From: Shouchella patagoniensis | GTDB taxonomy: Bacteria > Bacillota > Bacilli > Bacillales > Bacillaceae_D | NCBI RefSeq assembly: GCF_002019705.1 | Contig: NZ_KV917377.1 | Coordinates: 2,168,565-2,232,564, forward strand | Length of the DNA stretch: 64,000 bases | Direction: 5' to 3' | Shown: positions 16,141 to 25,012 of the stretch, in pieces | How the letters are laid out: each line of letters begins with the position of its first letter | How positions within the stretch are numbered: position 1 is the stretch's first letter | Position numbers and translations under genes: made by a program | The notes under the pieces: model-generated | The model's input: the letters and a program-made list of their open reading frames with translations, nothing else | The model's database searches: none | What the model was told of the DNA's origin: nothing

Positions 16141-18026
16141 TGCTTAATAACCTCCTTATTTGAAACGATCGTTAACCAATAACCAATGTCCTTTATATTG
16201 TCGTATCTATGTTTATAGACCATTCGATTCCCATCTTGTAAAAGCAAATGAAAGTAATGGTCTGAAAACAAACTCTCAACCACCTTATTCTTTGCGGTTG
16301 GAATAAAGGATCCTAACACCTCATGAGCCCCTTCTTCATTCGCCTTAGTAAGAATTGTTTTTATTATTGCTGTTTCAATTCCTCTTGAAAAAACACGACA
16401 ACTCATCACGATATTTTCAATTTTCCAGTTATGATCAAGAGATTGATCTATTTTAATAAAAGCAGCTCCTACAATCCCGTTATCCCCGAATCGATCAGCA
16501 ACACTAAAGCCAAGTACTCTGTATGCAGGATCAGCGACCATCTTCTTGACTTCGACTTCATTGTAACGTACCGTCGTAAGATTAAATTGGTTGGTACGCG
16601 TACTTAACTGAGCTATTCGAGGAATATCAAATTCACTCGGATGTTCAATGATGGTCACCTTTATATTCAGACCAGCAAGATAATCTTCTATAGAATTACT
16701 TTCCTCTTTGAACGCCTCTCTTTTTTTTGATTGAATGTATTTCGTAGTTCTGCTATAATCCTCTTCAGTTAATTTCACTGTATTAAACCACCCTTCTTCG
16801 AGCAGAGCTCCTGCATAAAGAGAAGGATCTGGGGGTAGGTCAAGGACTTCAACATTTGTATGAGCTTTAACCATTTGTTGTTCAAATGGATTATCATCAA
16901 CAAAAACAAATTGATTCATTCCTATGTTTAATTCTTCTTCCAAGTTTTTGATATTTTCATGTTTCGGTTGCCAATTTGCTTTTATTCCAACAAAATCTTC
17001 CTTCTTTAAAATCATGACTGGGTGATTATCTAGTACGTCTAGCACATTCGTTTCTTCATTTTTGCTGCTAATTGCCAATAAGACACCTTGTTGTTTCAAT
17101 CGTTTTAAGTAATGTTGAAAATCAACATAGGTGTTCCCAGGATATGTTTGGTTTAATTGGATGCCTTCCAATCCATCATCACCTAATATACCTCCCCAAA
17201 GTGTCTCATCTAAGTCGAGCACCGCCACTTTCTTATTTAGTCCCATTAAACTACGAGCAATTTTCACTCCTTCTTTACCAAAAGTGGCAAGCAACTCATC
17301 AGACATTCCATAGCCTCCAGCATAATAAAGCCTTGAGTCTCTATATAAGGAGACGTCTTGCATCATCACATCTGTGTCAATTGTTACAGCTTGCTCTATA
17401 TGCGTCGACAAATGCGCCACCTTCGCATTGAACATAAGCCATTCTTTGCTTAATAACGCCTTTGTTTTGTAATCAATAATGCTATCATGAAACACTTTTG
17501 GTAAAGGAATCGTATTGATGGCAAAGTAGCCCGTGCCATGTGATTTAAATTGCTTCACTAACTTTTTAAGATGTCTTGATTCTGTTTTCAATTTCTGAAT
17601 AACGTCATGCGTGTGATATTCCCCTTTTACTAAGCCAGAGGTAATAAACGTTTCATCTAATAAACACATTGTTAGATGGGGCTTAAAACGATATAATTCA
17701 CTCTCGGTATTCAATAACTCAAATTCAAATTGATTAAAACCGGCAACATAAAATTCGCCCCAAAGCTTATTTTTTAATAACAACCCCCGCATATAATGAG
17801 CCAACGGATCTGCATTGAAATTACTAATAATCGCTACTCTTATTTTTTTCAATCCCAAGCGGTCTACACTCGTTTGGTCTATTCTCCTCAATAAATGACC
17901 CATTTTTTCGATTTGTTTGTTTGAAGATACTTCACCACAAAGTTTGATAGCGTTCATTAGCACCACTTCATCGCTTTCATTAAGACAAATTTTTTTCATC
18001 TTCTTAATGGCTTCCATTTCATTCAT
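16137..18026 (-). CDS. FkbH-like glyceryl-ACP synthase (HAD-IIIC family)
   Basis: 629 residues from the ATG at 18026 (AGGGGG eight bases upstream). The first 250 residues are the SGNH-like N-terminal extension (RVAIISNFNADPLAHYMRG). The HAD core begins VAVLDLDETLWGGILGDDG with the D-x-D-x-T nucleophile and continues through FVFVDDNPFEQQMV. The last 150 residues are GNAT-like (FSVADRFGDNGIVGAAFIK). FkbH enzymes dephosphorylate 1,3-bisphosphoglycerate and load glyceryl onto a small ACP. The ACP is directly downstream. With a KASIII and an E2-like acyltransferase beside it, the glyceryl unit most probably becomes a tetronate ring; hydroxymalonyl or methoxymalonyl extender formation is less likely because the needed dehydrogenases and methyltransferase are absent. 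Confidence 0.9.
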   Translation of the reverse strand: MNEMEAIKKMKKICLNESDEVVLMNAIKLCGEVSSNKQIEKMGHLLRRIDQTSVDRLGLKKIRVAIISNFNADPLAHYMRGLLLKNKLWGEFYVAGFNQFEFELLNTESELYRFKPHLTMCLLDETFITSGLVKGEYHTHDVIQKLKTESRHLKKLVKQFKSHGTGYFAINTIPLPKVFHDSIIDYKTKALLSKEWLMFNAKVAHLSTHIEQAVTIDTDVMMQDVSLYRDSRLYYAGGYGMSDELLATFGKEGVKIARSLMGLNKKVAVLDLDETLWGGILGDDGLEGIQLNQTYPGNTYVDFQHYLKRLKQQGVLLAISSKNEETNVLDVLDNHPVMILKKEDFVGIKANWQPKHENIKNLEEELNIGMNQFVFVDDNPFEQQMVKAHTNVEVLDLPPDPSLYAGALLEEGWFNTVKLTEEDYSRTTKYIQSKKREAFKEESNSIEDYLAGLNIKVTIIEHPSEFDIPRIAQLSTRTNQFNLTTVRYNEVEVKKMVADPAYRVLGFSVADRFGDNGIVGAAFIKIDQSLDHNWKIENIVMSCRVFSRGIETAIIKTILTKANEEGAHEVLGSFIPTAKNKVVESLFSDHYFHLLLQDGNRMVYKHRYDNIKDIGYWLTIVSNKEVIKQ

Positions 18027-18038
18027 CACCTATACCCC

Positions 18039-19088
18039 CTAGCTCTTTGTTAATGTAAAACCTGTTTTGATCCATTTAGATGATTCAATAGCAATACCCA
18101 TTGCCCGTTGTCCAGGTTTAAGAGACTTGATTAAAAGGTTTAATTGTATAAAAGGTAGCGCATTCCCATTATTCCCTGTTTTTTCTACACAATTAATCGT
18201 TTTCTCGGTGTTTATCCCCAAGCTATCTATAATTCTCTGTGTCATAATTCCGGAAAGTTGCGGCGGAAGAAAAAGATCAACATCTTCTCTATTCCAACCT
18301 TCAATGGCTAACAACTCATCAATTACTTCATTGGTCATCTCGGGTACGCTGGCTTCAATTGCTTTGTAATCTTCTTTTGCAGATTCAAACTTCTTTCTGC
18401 GCTCTTTCTTGCCCATATCGTTTATATTCTCTGGTAAATGACCGAACCAATTCATGATTTGCCCAGGAGGTCTCCCTTGACCGACAAAACGATTTAACAC
18501 ATTTTCGAAAGTAATACCAGTATGGTTATTTTCAGGTGAATTGGACAAGACAATGGCTCCAGCTCCGTCTCCAAATAGTGCATAATTAATTAACTCCGAG
18601 GAACGAAGGTTCAAAAAATTCCGCTCTGCGTCCATATACTTGTTACAAACATCTCCGCCTATGACCAACGCATGTTTGTACACACGACTCTCTAACAATC
18701 GGCACCCCATCTCAATTGCTTGAACCGCTCCAGAACATCCTGATTGTAATTGAAAAGTGGCTACCCCATTCATTCCCAGTTCATCCGCTACTAAGTTTAC
18801 TGTTGCTGGCATAAGATGATCAGGCGTGGCTGTGGATAAAATTAGCAGATCAATGGATTCCCGATTGATCTTTGCTTTTTTTATGGCTCTCTCCGCCGCA
18901 CGAACACATATGTCTTTTAGACTGTACTCCACTGTTTTCTTCTTAAAATCAATTGAGAAATGACGTGTCTTCGTTCCGATTAATTGGTTAATCCAATCTT
19001 CTCTTATAGAAAAAATGTCTTCCATATCTCGATTTGTTATTTTCCTTCCAGGAAGATAATGCCCCGCACCTAAAACTTGAATTTTCAT
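18039..19088 (-). CDS. KASIII-like 3-oxoacyl-ACP synthase (Agg1-type), catalytic His replaced
   Basis: 349 residues, FabH fold. The nucleophile Cys lies in FQLQSGCSGAVQAIEMG near residue 116 and the Asn in EKTGNNGNALPF near residue 305. The position of the usual FabH His (PHQAN) reads LFLPPQLSGIM, so His is replaced by Pro. In tetronate pathways a KASIII homologue joins glyceryl-ACP to a beta-ketoacyl chain with C-C and C-O bond formation. Placement between the SDR pair and the FkbH gene fits that. The His loss suggests no decarboxylative condensation but acyl transfer or cyclisation; this is inference. TAGGAGG before the ATG. Confidence 0.88.
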   Translation of the reverse strand: MKIQVLGAGHYLPGRKITNRDMEDIFSIREDWINQLIGTKTRHFSIDFKKKTVEYSLKDICVRAAERAIKKAKINRESIDLLILSTATPDHLMPATVNLVADELGMNGVATFQLQSGCSGAVQAIEMGCRLLESRVYKHALVIGGDVCNKYMDAERNFLNLRSSELINYALFGDGAGAIVLSNSPENNHTGITFENVLNRFVGQGRPPGQIMNWFGHLPENINDMGKKERRKKFESAKEDYKAIEASVPEMTNEVIDELLAIEGWNREDVDLFLPPQLSGIMTQRIIDSLGINTEKTINCVEKTGNNGNALPFIQLNLLIKSLKPGQRAMGIAIESSKWIKTGFTLTKS

Positions 19089-19098
19089 GAATTTCCTC

Positions 19099-19827
19099 CT
19101 ATAAACTGGTTTCTATACCTACTCCGATATGAATATTTTCCCCACCAATATATTGGACAGGGGGAGCGACTAACATGTCTAATGCTGGTATCATGTCCTT
19201 TAATTGAGGCAATTGTGGCTTAAGACTAAATATTTCAACTTTTCTTTTTAACTCCTTTAACTCTTTCCCTTCTTGGGTTGTCCGGTGGTATCCAAATGTT
19301 ATAGCATTAACATTAATGCGGAATGCCCCTAACTCTCTGCTTAAACACTTCATCAACGAAATCTTTCCTTGGTTTAACACAGGTGAGCTGCAATATTCAG
19401 CATAATAAAGAGGGTCATAAATCAACGGAAATATAATTTTTCCCGTCTTTTTCTTTATCATCAAACTTGTTGCCATCTTGTTGTAAAAGAAAATTTCATT
19501 AAAAATTGCTTCAATCTTGTAACCGAATCGCTCACTATCCTCAGCTAATGATTTTTCCTCATCTAGTTCTTCATTTCCATGAATCAGCACATCCAATGTT
19601 CCCCATTTTTCTTGAATCTCTCCCGTCAAAAATTCCATTGCTCTTTCATCTAACTTATCAATGAGACGGGTATGTACCCCTTCAATGGATAGGCTTTGTT
19701 CAAATGTTGACTGTCCTTCTAAGGTACGAAAAATGATTATCACATTGAATCCAATATCTTTTAAGTGCTGAGCAATGTGTTGATTAAAATACGACTCTCC
19801 ATTCGTTACTAAGGCAAGTTCATTCAT
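19099..19827 (-). CDS. Degenerate SDR-fold protein, probably non-catalytic KR partner
   Basis: 242 residues from the ATG at 19827 (GAGGAG eight bases upstream). Length and secondary-structure order follow FabG, but key residues are gone. The cofactor loop T-G-x-x-x-G-x-G reads VTNGESYFNQ, NNAG is replaced by IHGNEE, and the active-site Tyr of YxxxK is Leu in PVLNQGKISLMK (Lys kept). It follows directly after an intact FabG-like gene with three bases between reading frames. A catalytically dead partner that forms a heterodimer with that reductase, like CLF with KS, is a reasonable hypothesis. Confidence 0.75.
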   Translation of the reverse strand: MNELALVTNGESYFNQHIAQHLKDIGFNVIIIFRTLEGQSTFEQSLSIEGVHTRLIDKLDERAMEFLTGEIQEKWGTLDVLIHGNEELDEEKSLAEDSERFGYKIEAIFNEIFFYNKMATSLMIKKKTGKIIFPLIYDPLYYAEYCSSPVLNQGKISLMKCLSRELGAFRINVNAITFGYHRTTQEGKELKELKRKVEIFSLKPQLPQLKDMIPALDMLVAPPVQYIGGENIHIGVGIETSL

Positions 19828-19839
19828 ATTCATCACTCC

Positions 19840-20586
19840 TCATCTTAAAAAACCACCATCAACTTTTAAAACTGTGTCATTAAAGTAGTTGCTAAAATCA
19901 CTCGCTAGAAATACAGCAGTGTTTGCGACTTCTTCTGGAGACCCTAAGCGTTTCCCATTCGTAAAATGAAGAAAGTTATCAATTTTATTTTCTGGAACAT
20001 GATGAATCATCGAGGTATTAATCATTCCAGGGGCTATGCAGTTGATTCGAATTCCATCACAAGCGTATTTTCTTGATAATAATCTTGTTAATCCCATGAT
20101 CGATCCTTTTGATGCGCCATAATTACTTTGAGCTTCTCTTCCAATGACACCCGTTGTAGATACAACGTTTATAATGGATCCGCTTTTTTGTGATTTCATA
20201 AAAGGAAGGGCTTCTGTTGTACATACATGGGTTCCTAAAAAATTTACATGATAAACATTGCTCCATTGTTCTTCTTTCATATTGATTAAAAACTGATCAT
20301 TAGTCACTCCAGCATTGTTAATTAACACGTCGATTGAACCATGAGTATTTACTACTTGAGCAATCGTATCTCGAATGAATGTTCGATCAACAACAGAACC
20401 CTTAATTAAATAACTTTTTCCTTTTTGATCTAAGTTCAATTCTTTCTGCAGGTCTAAAGCCGCCTGATCATCTGAAGAATAAATTCCTACGATATGTGCG
20501 CCTTCTTCTAAAAAACGCTTAAAAATGGCTTTCCCTATTCCTTTGGTAGCCCCAGTCAGTAAAACAACTTTACCTTGAACGATCAA
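19840..20586 (-). CDS. FabG-like 3-oxoacyl-ACP reductase (SDR)
   Basis: 248 residues from the TTG at 20586; AAGGAG lies eight bases upstream, whereas the GTG at 20595 abuts it. All SDR motifs are present: LLTGATKGIGKAIF, INNAGVTND, Ser in VVSTTG, and Y-x-x-x-K in QSNYGASKGSIMGL. It ends KVDGGFLR as FabG proteins do. It should reduce the 3-oxo group made by the KS-CLF with NADPH, before the FabZ-like enzyme removes water. Confidence 0.92.
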   Translation of the reverse strand: MIVQGKVVLLTGATKGIGKAIFKRFLEEGAHIVGIYSSDDQAALDLQKELNLDQKGKSYLIKGSVVDRTFIRDTIAQVVNTHGSIDVLINNAGVTNDQFLINMKEEQWSNVYHVNFLGTHVCTTEALPFMKSQKSGSIINVVSTTGVIGREAQSNYGASKGSIMGLTRLLSRKYACDGIRINCIAPGMINTSMIHHVPENKIDNFLHFTNGKRLGSPEEVANTAVFLASDFSNYFNDTVLKVDGGFLR

Positions 20587-20652
20587 CGGTCTCACTCCTT
20601 TATAGATAAGATAAGAAGGTGGTCTTACTTTAAAAGCAGACCACCTATTAGG

Positions 20653-20934
20653 TTATACTTGAACTGCTTGTTTTTTTTCAATAAAAGCCCCTAATGTTTC
20701 GACTGAATAAAAATGTTTCTGGATATCCTCTTCGCTCATCCCTTGAAGCGAAACTCCAAACTCTGCTTCAATTCCTGCTACAACATCCAAAGCTTCTACA
20801 GAATCAAGCCCAAGACCATCTCCAAACAAAGCCTCTGTGTCCTCAATCTCTTCACAAGTTAAGTCTTCCAACTCAAGACGCTCGATTAGAATATTTTGTT
20901 TAATTACCTGCTTAATTTCCTCATTTGTTTTCAT
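20653..20934 (-). CDS. Acyl carrier protein for chain building
   Basis: 93 residues with the modified Ser in FGDGLGLDSVEALDVVAGI, a G-L-D-S-V-E-A-L variant typical of type II polyketide and aryl-polyene carriers. The C-terminus is extended to AFIEKKQAVQV. It follows the KS-CLF gene by 51 bp and has AGGAGG before its ATG. It is the likely carrier of the growing chain, distinct from the glyceryl carrier at 15907. Confidence 0.92.
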   Translation of the reverse strand: MKTNEEIKQVIKQNILIERLELEDLTCEEIEDTEALFGDGLGLDSVEALDVVAGIEAEFGVSLQGMSEEDIQKHFYSVETLGAFIEKKQAVQV

Positions 20935-20985
20935 AATAAATTCCTCCTAATTTTTGTTTTATATTGTAAAACGACGACTAAATCG

Positions 20986-23298
20986 TTAACAAACCTTACT
21001 AAGAATAGCAGCTGATTCATTTCCTTCTGGAGTAACGCTATACACCAAAGCCAGTTTATTTTCGCATTCCACATTACTCTCTCTCGTTGCCGCTATTTCA
21101 TCTAATTGCAGAAATGGCACGGCTCCACTATGAAGATACTTCGCTGCCGCATAAAGATGGTTTAGGGAGCTGATTGATTCTCCGTAACCAAGAAGATCAT
21201 TTAGACAAATAATTCTTTCTTCATTGACATGCTTTCTGAAAAATTCTATTGGATGCTCCTTTTTGTCTCTTCTCCCATGCCAATCAGTCAAAATTAGGTC
21301 TATATCCTCTAAAGAAAGATTCGCCTTTCTCAGCGCTTCTGTAACAGCATTGCTTTCTGTGTCAGCCAAAGGTTCTCGGCTAAATGATGCACCTACTCCA
21401 ATTACCTCCGCATAAATCGGTTGGTTTTGAGTTTTGGCCACTTCAAAGTCACTTAATACTAGAAACGTGCTTCCTTCAATGGAAGGATAAGAGCGTTCGA
21501 CCCCTTCATTCTCATCTAACATATTGGATAAATCGGATTTTTCATCACCCGCTCCTACTAAACACTGTGGTACGATTCCGTTTGCAACGGACCCATAACC
21601 ATAATGTAGGCTCATTAACCCATCATTACCCCCAGTACTTAAAGAACTACTAAAACCATTTAGACTTAATTTTTTACTAATTTTCCCCGCAGTAGAGTTC
21701 AAAACCATGTCAGGAAAGTAAATGGCACTTGCTTGTTCAATCGAGTTTTTAAAAATGCTATTTAAATACTTCTCAGCACTTTCTAATGTCCCTTTGGATG
21801 TTCCGTAAACTAAACCAATTTGATCACCACCTATTTTTGATCGATTCATCTTGGAATCGTTTATAGCCATATCGGCTGCGCCAATACTAAACTGCGACAA
21901 GCGATTCATCCTTCTTTGAAACAAGGAGGCGTTATATTGCTTCAATGAGAACGGGGAAGCATCTTCTACTTTTAGGCTAGACACGCTAGCTTCTTCGCTA
22001 CCTGTAGTGACACTATTTCCTCTTATCATAGACATTCCTGTAATGACAACGCGCTTTTTCTCGCGGGTAACATACAGCTCGCTCTCTGAAGAAACATACT
22101 TTCCATTCTTGGAAACGATCGAAGCATTGTGTCCACCGAAGGCTGAGTTGTTGCATAAAAAATATTTCGGTGAGCCTTGCTTCATCTGATTTGTAATTAA
22201 GTTGTCTTTTGCACACCCTTCCCGATGTTCTTTAAAATTAACCGTTGCTGGCAATAGATCTTCTTGTAATGCGAGTAATGTTGTTGCATATTCAATTGCA
22301 GCTGCTGCACCCAGGTTATGCCCAAAATAAGCTTTACTTGAGCTAAAAGGGATAAGAGGGAAATGTTCATTAAATACCGATACCAACCCATTTATCTCCG
22401 CTGAATCGTTCGCCTTTGTACCTGTTCCATGGGTATTAATATACTCAATTTCGTTGCATTGAACTTGAGCATCTCGTAATGCAGCCTTCACTGCTAATTC
22501 AATTCCTTTGCCGTCTGGATCAGGTGCTGTTTCATGATAAGCATCATTACTCAAACCGTAGCCTGATACTTCCGCGTAAATCTTTGCTCCGCGCTCCACC
22601 GCTCGATCGAGCGGCTCTAAAATAAGGAATGCAGCACCTTCACCTAGACTTAATCCATACTCTGTATTATAAGGTGAACACGGCTGTTTATTTAACGCCT
22701 TTAAGGCATTAAACCCTGCAAATACAGTAGGTGACATTGAATCGGCACCACCAGCTATCATCACGTCAGCTTTCCCTTCACTAATAAGATCCCTCGCAAG
22801 GCCAATAGCATTGCCACTTGCCGCACAAGCTGTATTGATTGTCACAACTGGACCTGTGACGTGAAAATGAGTTGCAAGATTATCTGCTTGTTTATAGAAA
22901 GGGTATTGTTTTAATTTCTCTGATTGCACGCCTTCTATTGATCCATGTTCCTCTAAAGAATTAATTCCTCCATTACAGGTCCCAAATGTGACACCAATTT
23001 TCTTTTTTCGATCAATGAAATCAATTCCGCTGTCAACCAAAGCATCGTCTGTAGCAATGATAGCTAACTGAGCACAACGATCGTATGATTGCAATTTCAT
23101 GCTTTTTATAGAATGTTCGATGCTTTCATCATTTACTTCGGCGCCTATTTGACTTATAAATGCTTGGGATTCAAACGATTTGATAGATGAAATTCCGGTC
23201 TCTCCAGCTTTCATTTTTTTGAGAATACCCTTTTTATCTCTGCCAAGGGCACTGAGGATTCCTATACCTGTCACAACGCACTTACGCTTCTTGTTCAA
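20986..23298 (-). CDS. Fused ketosynthase / chain-length-factor didomain
   Basis: 770 residues from the TTG at 23298 (AGGAG eight bases upstream; the GTG at 23307 abuts it). Domain 1 (about 1-400) is an active KAS I/II: Cys in TINTACAASGNAIGLA, His in INTHGTGTKAND and His in YFGHNLGAAAAIEY. Domain 2 (about 415-770) has the same fold but no Cys (SLSTGGNDGLMSLHYG) and lost both His motifs (TDWHGRRD, LLGYGESIS), so it is CLF-like. KS and CLF are separate genes in most type II polyketide systems and in cluster B. It would extend malonyl-derived units; with KR and DH but no enoyl reductase the chain should be a polyene. Confidence 0.9.
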   Translation of the reverse strand: MNKKRKCVVTGIGILSALGRDKKGILKKMKAGETGISSIKSFESQAFISQIGAEVNDESIEHSIKSMKLQSYDRCAQLAIIATDDALVDSGIDFIDRKKKIGVTFGTCNGGINSLEEHGSIEGVQSEKLKQYPFYKQADNLATHFHVTGPVVTINTACAASGNAIGLARDLISEGKADVMIAGGADSMSPTVFAGFNALKALNKQPCSPYNTEYGLSLGEGAAFLILEPLDRAVERGAKIYAEVSGYGLSNDAYHETAPDPDGKGIELAVKAALRDAQVQCNEIEYINTHGTGTKANDSAEINGLVSVFNEHFPLIPFSSSKAYFGHNLGAAAAIEYATTLLALQEDLLPATVNFKEHREGCAKDNLITNQMKQGSPKYFLCNNSAFGGHNASIVSKNGKYVSSESELYVTREKKRVVITGMSMIRGNSVTTGSEEASVSSLKVEDASPFSLKQYNASLFQRRMNRLSQFSIGAADMAINDSKMNRSKIGGDQIGLVYGTSKGTLESAEKYLNSIFKNSIEQASAIYFPDMVLNSTAGKISKKLSLNGFSSSLSTGGNDGLMSLHYGYGSVANGIVPQCLVGAGDEKSDLSNMLDENEGVERSYPSIEGSTFLVLSDFEVAKTQNQPIYAEVIGVGASFSREPLADTESNAVTEALRKANLSLEDIDLILTDWHGRRDKKEHPIEFFRKHVNEERIICLNDLLGYGESISSLNHLYAAAKYLHSGAVPFLQLDEIAATRESNVECENKLALVYSVTPEGNESAAILSKVC

Positions 23299-24397
23299 TC
23301 GTTTCACTCCTAGATTTTAATTTCCGTTTTTCTTTTTGAATTCCAAGAAGAAAGGCCAGCATCCATCTCACTAGTATTCGATTGCTTTTTTGCTGACGCA
23401 TAACACTCAACGGAATATATTTTTGGATTTCCGGCATATGTTTTGGCGAACCATGTACATCATCAAATTCAATTAATTCCAATTGAGCAACATGTTTTTT
23501 GAGAAACTCTTTCTCTGAAAGAGGAATAATTTCATCCTTGTTACTAAAAACATAATGAACTGGAATCTTTAAGTTCGTCATCTCACTCTTACTTATTGCA
23601 AAGTGATTAATGTTCCAGACAATCTCCTCTTCCGGAATTTCAGTTAAATGTGCCAACGTTTTTAATGTAATTAGAGGTAATTGTTCCAACCAACCTGGCT
23701 CATTATAGAATTGATAGACTGGCGCACCTACTGTCGTAATCCCTTGTATGCGTTTATCTGTTATCGCTTGTTTTATTCCTAGTTGTCCTCCAAAACTCAT
23801 TCCAACAAAGTATGTTTGATTTACATTCACACGCCCTGCTAATTGGTCCATGATCGCACCAATCATTCCATGACTCTTCTCATCATAAACTAAGCTATTT
23901 TCACCAACCCCCGGACACTCTGCAAGGGCAACGGTAAAACCCATTTTCGGTCCAGCCATAAGAAATTGATGCCACTGTTCTTTAATGGAAACAATGCCTC
24001 CCATTACGATTAAAAGTGGGTTTGAAGCCTTTCTCTGACTGGATAGATACACAGAGAACTCATTCCCATTAAAATAAATTGTTTCCTTCTCAACCTTCAA
24101 TTGTTGGTCTAAGAGCCACTCTTGAAAAACATCTACACATTTCGTTTGCACATCCTTGCGCTCTGGTCCATCAACAAAAGGGAACCGAGCAAAGTTATAA
24201 CATTGGCATGCTTGGATGAACTGATGTTTCTTTCGATGAATGTCCCCCTGTTTACTCCATTCTCTAATCCACGAACCGTCGGTCATCCCGTGTTCTTTGG
24301 TAATGGAGTGAAGAACTTCTTCATAAACAGTGTGCTTTTCGCGCTGAGATTCCAAATGAAGATAAACAAAATTTTTTAATTCTTCTAAATAATTAAT
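23282..24397 (-). CDS. Alpha/beta hydrolase (FrsA/DUF1100-like), possible Agg5-type enzyme
   Basis: From the TTG at 24355 the protein has 357 residues, but no ribosome site precedes it. An ATT at 24397 lies eight bases after a perfect AAGGAGG and adds 14 in-frame codons (NYLEELKNFVYLH), so I place the start there. The triad is complete: Ser in FVGMSFGGQLG, Asp in VFSNKDEIIP, His in DDVHGSPKHMP. The lid-like N-terminal helical region is typical of FrsA-type hydrolases. In agglomerin-type tetronates an alpha/beta-fold enzyme (Agg5) eliminates acetate after the E2-like acetylation. This is the only hydrolase in cluster A, so it is the candidate, but release of the chain by hydrolysis is also possible. 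Its end overlaps the KS-CLF start. Confidence 0.8.
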   Translation of the reverse strand: MNYLEELKNFVYLHLESQREKHTVYEEVLHSITKEHGMTDGSWIREWSKQGDIHRKKHQFIQACQCYNFARFPFVDGPERKDVQTKCVDVFQEWLLDQQLKVEKETIYFNGNEFSVYLSSQRKASNPLLIVMGGIVSIKEQWHQFLMAGPKMGFTVALAECPGVGENSLVYDEKSHGMIGAIMDQLAGRVNVNQTYFVGMSFGGQLGIKQAITDKRIQGITTVGAPVYQFYNEPGWLEQLPLITLKTLAHLTEIPEEEIVWNINHFAISKSEMTNLKIPVHYVFSNKDEIIPLSEKEFLKKHVAQLELIEFDDVHGSPKHMPEIQKYIPLSVMRQQKSNRILVRWMLAFLLGIQKEKRKLKSRSETIEQEA

Positions 24398-24475
24398 TTA
24401 CCTAACCTCCTTTTTAAAACTCTATATTAAAATTAATAATTAATTAATTTTTTAACCCCAATTGTGCACGGTGGT

Positions 24476-25012
24476 TTACATTAAAACATGAGTGATCTCA
24501 AGGATACACTTATTCTCGCCCAATTCAGCTTTCGCTTGAACTACGTCTTCCTTTACTCCTTCTAGAGAAAGCAATTTCATCTTCTTATTTAAATCATTTC
24601 GAAACAATTCAGAACCTTCATTTTCTTCAATAGTGATAAAGCCAAAAATTAACTTTGAATCTGGACCAACCGAATTCGTTATTTTTTCTGACAATTTTAC
24701 TGACAAGTCACTGCTGTTCATCATCTCAACTTTGTTATAATTAAAATAGTAAATATCTTTTTTTTCTAAACCTTCAACTAAATTTTCCTTCAAACTCATA
24801 ATGAATGGTATAATATTTCCAGCTAGCTTGTAGTGATGGTGATTAAATTTTCTTAGACAATCATAAAACACCTGAGCGATTACATTTTTATGGACGAGAT
24901 AGGTCATCATCCAATTCCCCTGTTGATTTGGCAGTACAACATAGCACGGAATTTGATTAAATCGAAGGCTCTCAAGTTGGGTGAGTAAAGTATCCCTACC
25001 TTCAGGCTTCAT
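24476..25012 (-). CDS. Unrecognised soluble protein at the head of cluster A
   Basis: 178 residues, no signal peptide or membrane helix, family not recognised. It is mixed alpha/beta with a basic, aromatic middle (YDCLRKFNHHHYKL, KDIYYFNYNKVEMMN) and two LLSLEG / ILEITHV beta-like ends. Its ATG overlaps the last codons of the signalling peptide gene by 11 bases (ATGAAGCCTGA), so both are translated from one mRNA. It is the second gene of the cluster A transcript. Roles as regulator, peptide-processing aid or biosynthetic subunit cannot be separated from sequence. Confidence 0.75.
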   Translation of the reverse strand: MKPEGRDTLLTQLESLRFNQIPCYVVLPNQQGNWMMTYLVHKNVIAQVFYDCLRKFNHHHYKLAGNIIPFIMSLKENLVEGLEKKDIYYFNYNKVEMMNSSDLSVKLSEKITNSVGPDSKLIFGFITIEENEGSELFRNDLNKKMKLLSLEGVKEDVVQAKAELGENKCILEITHVLM

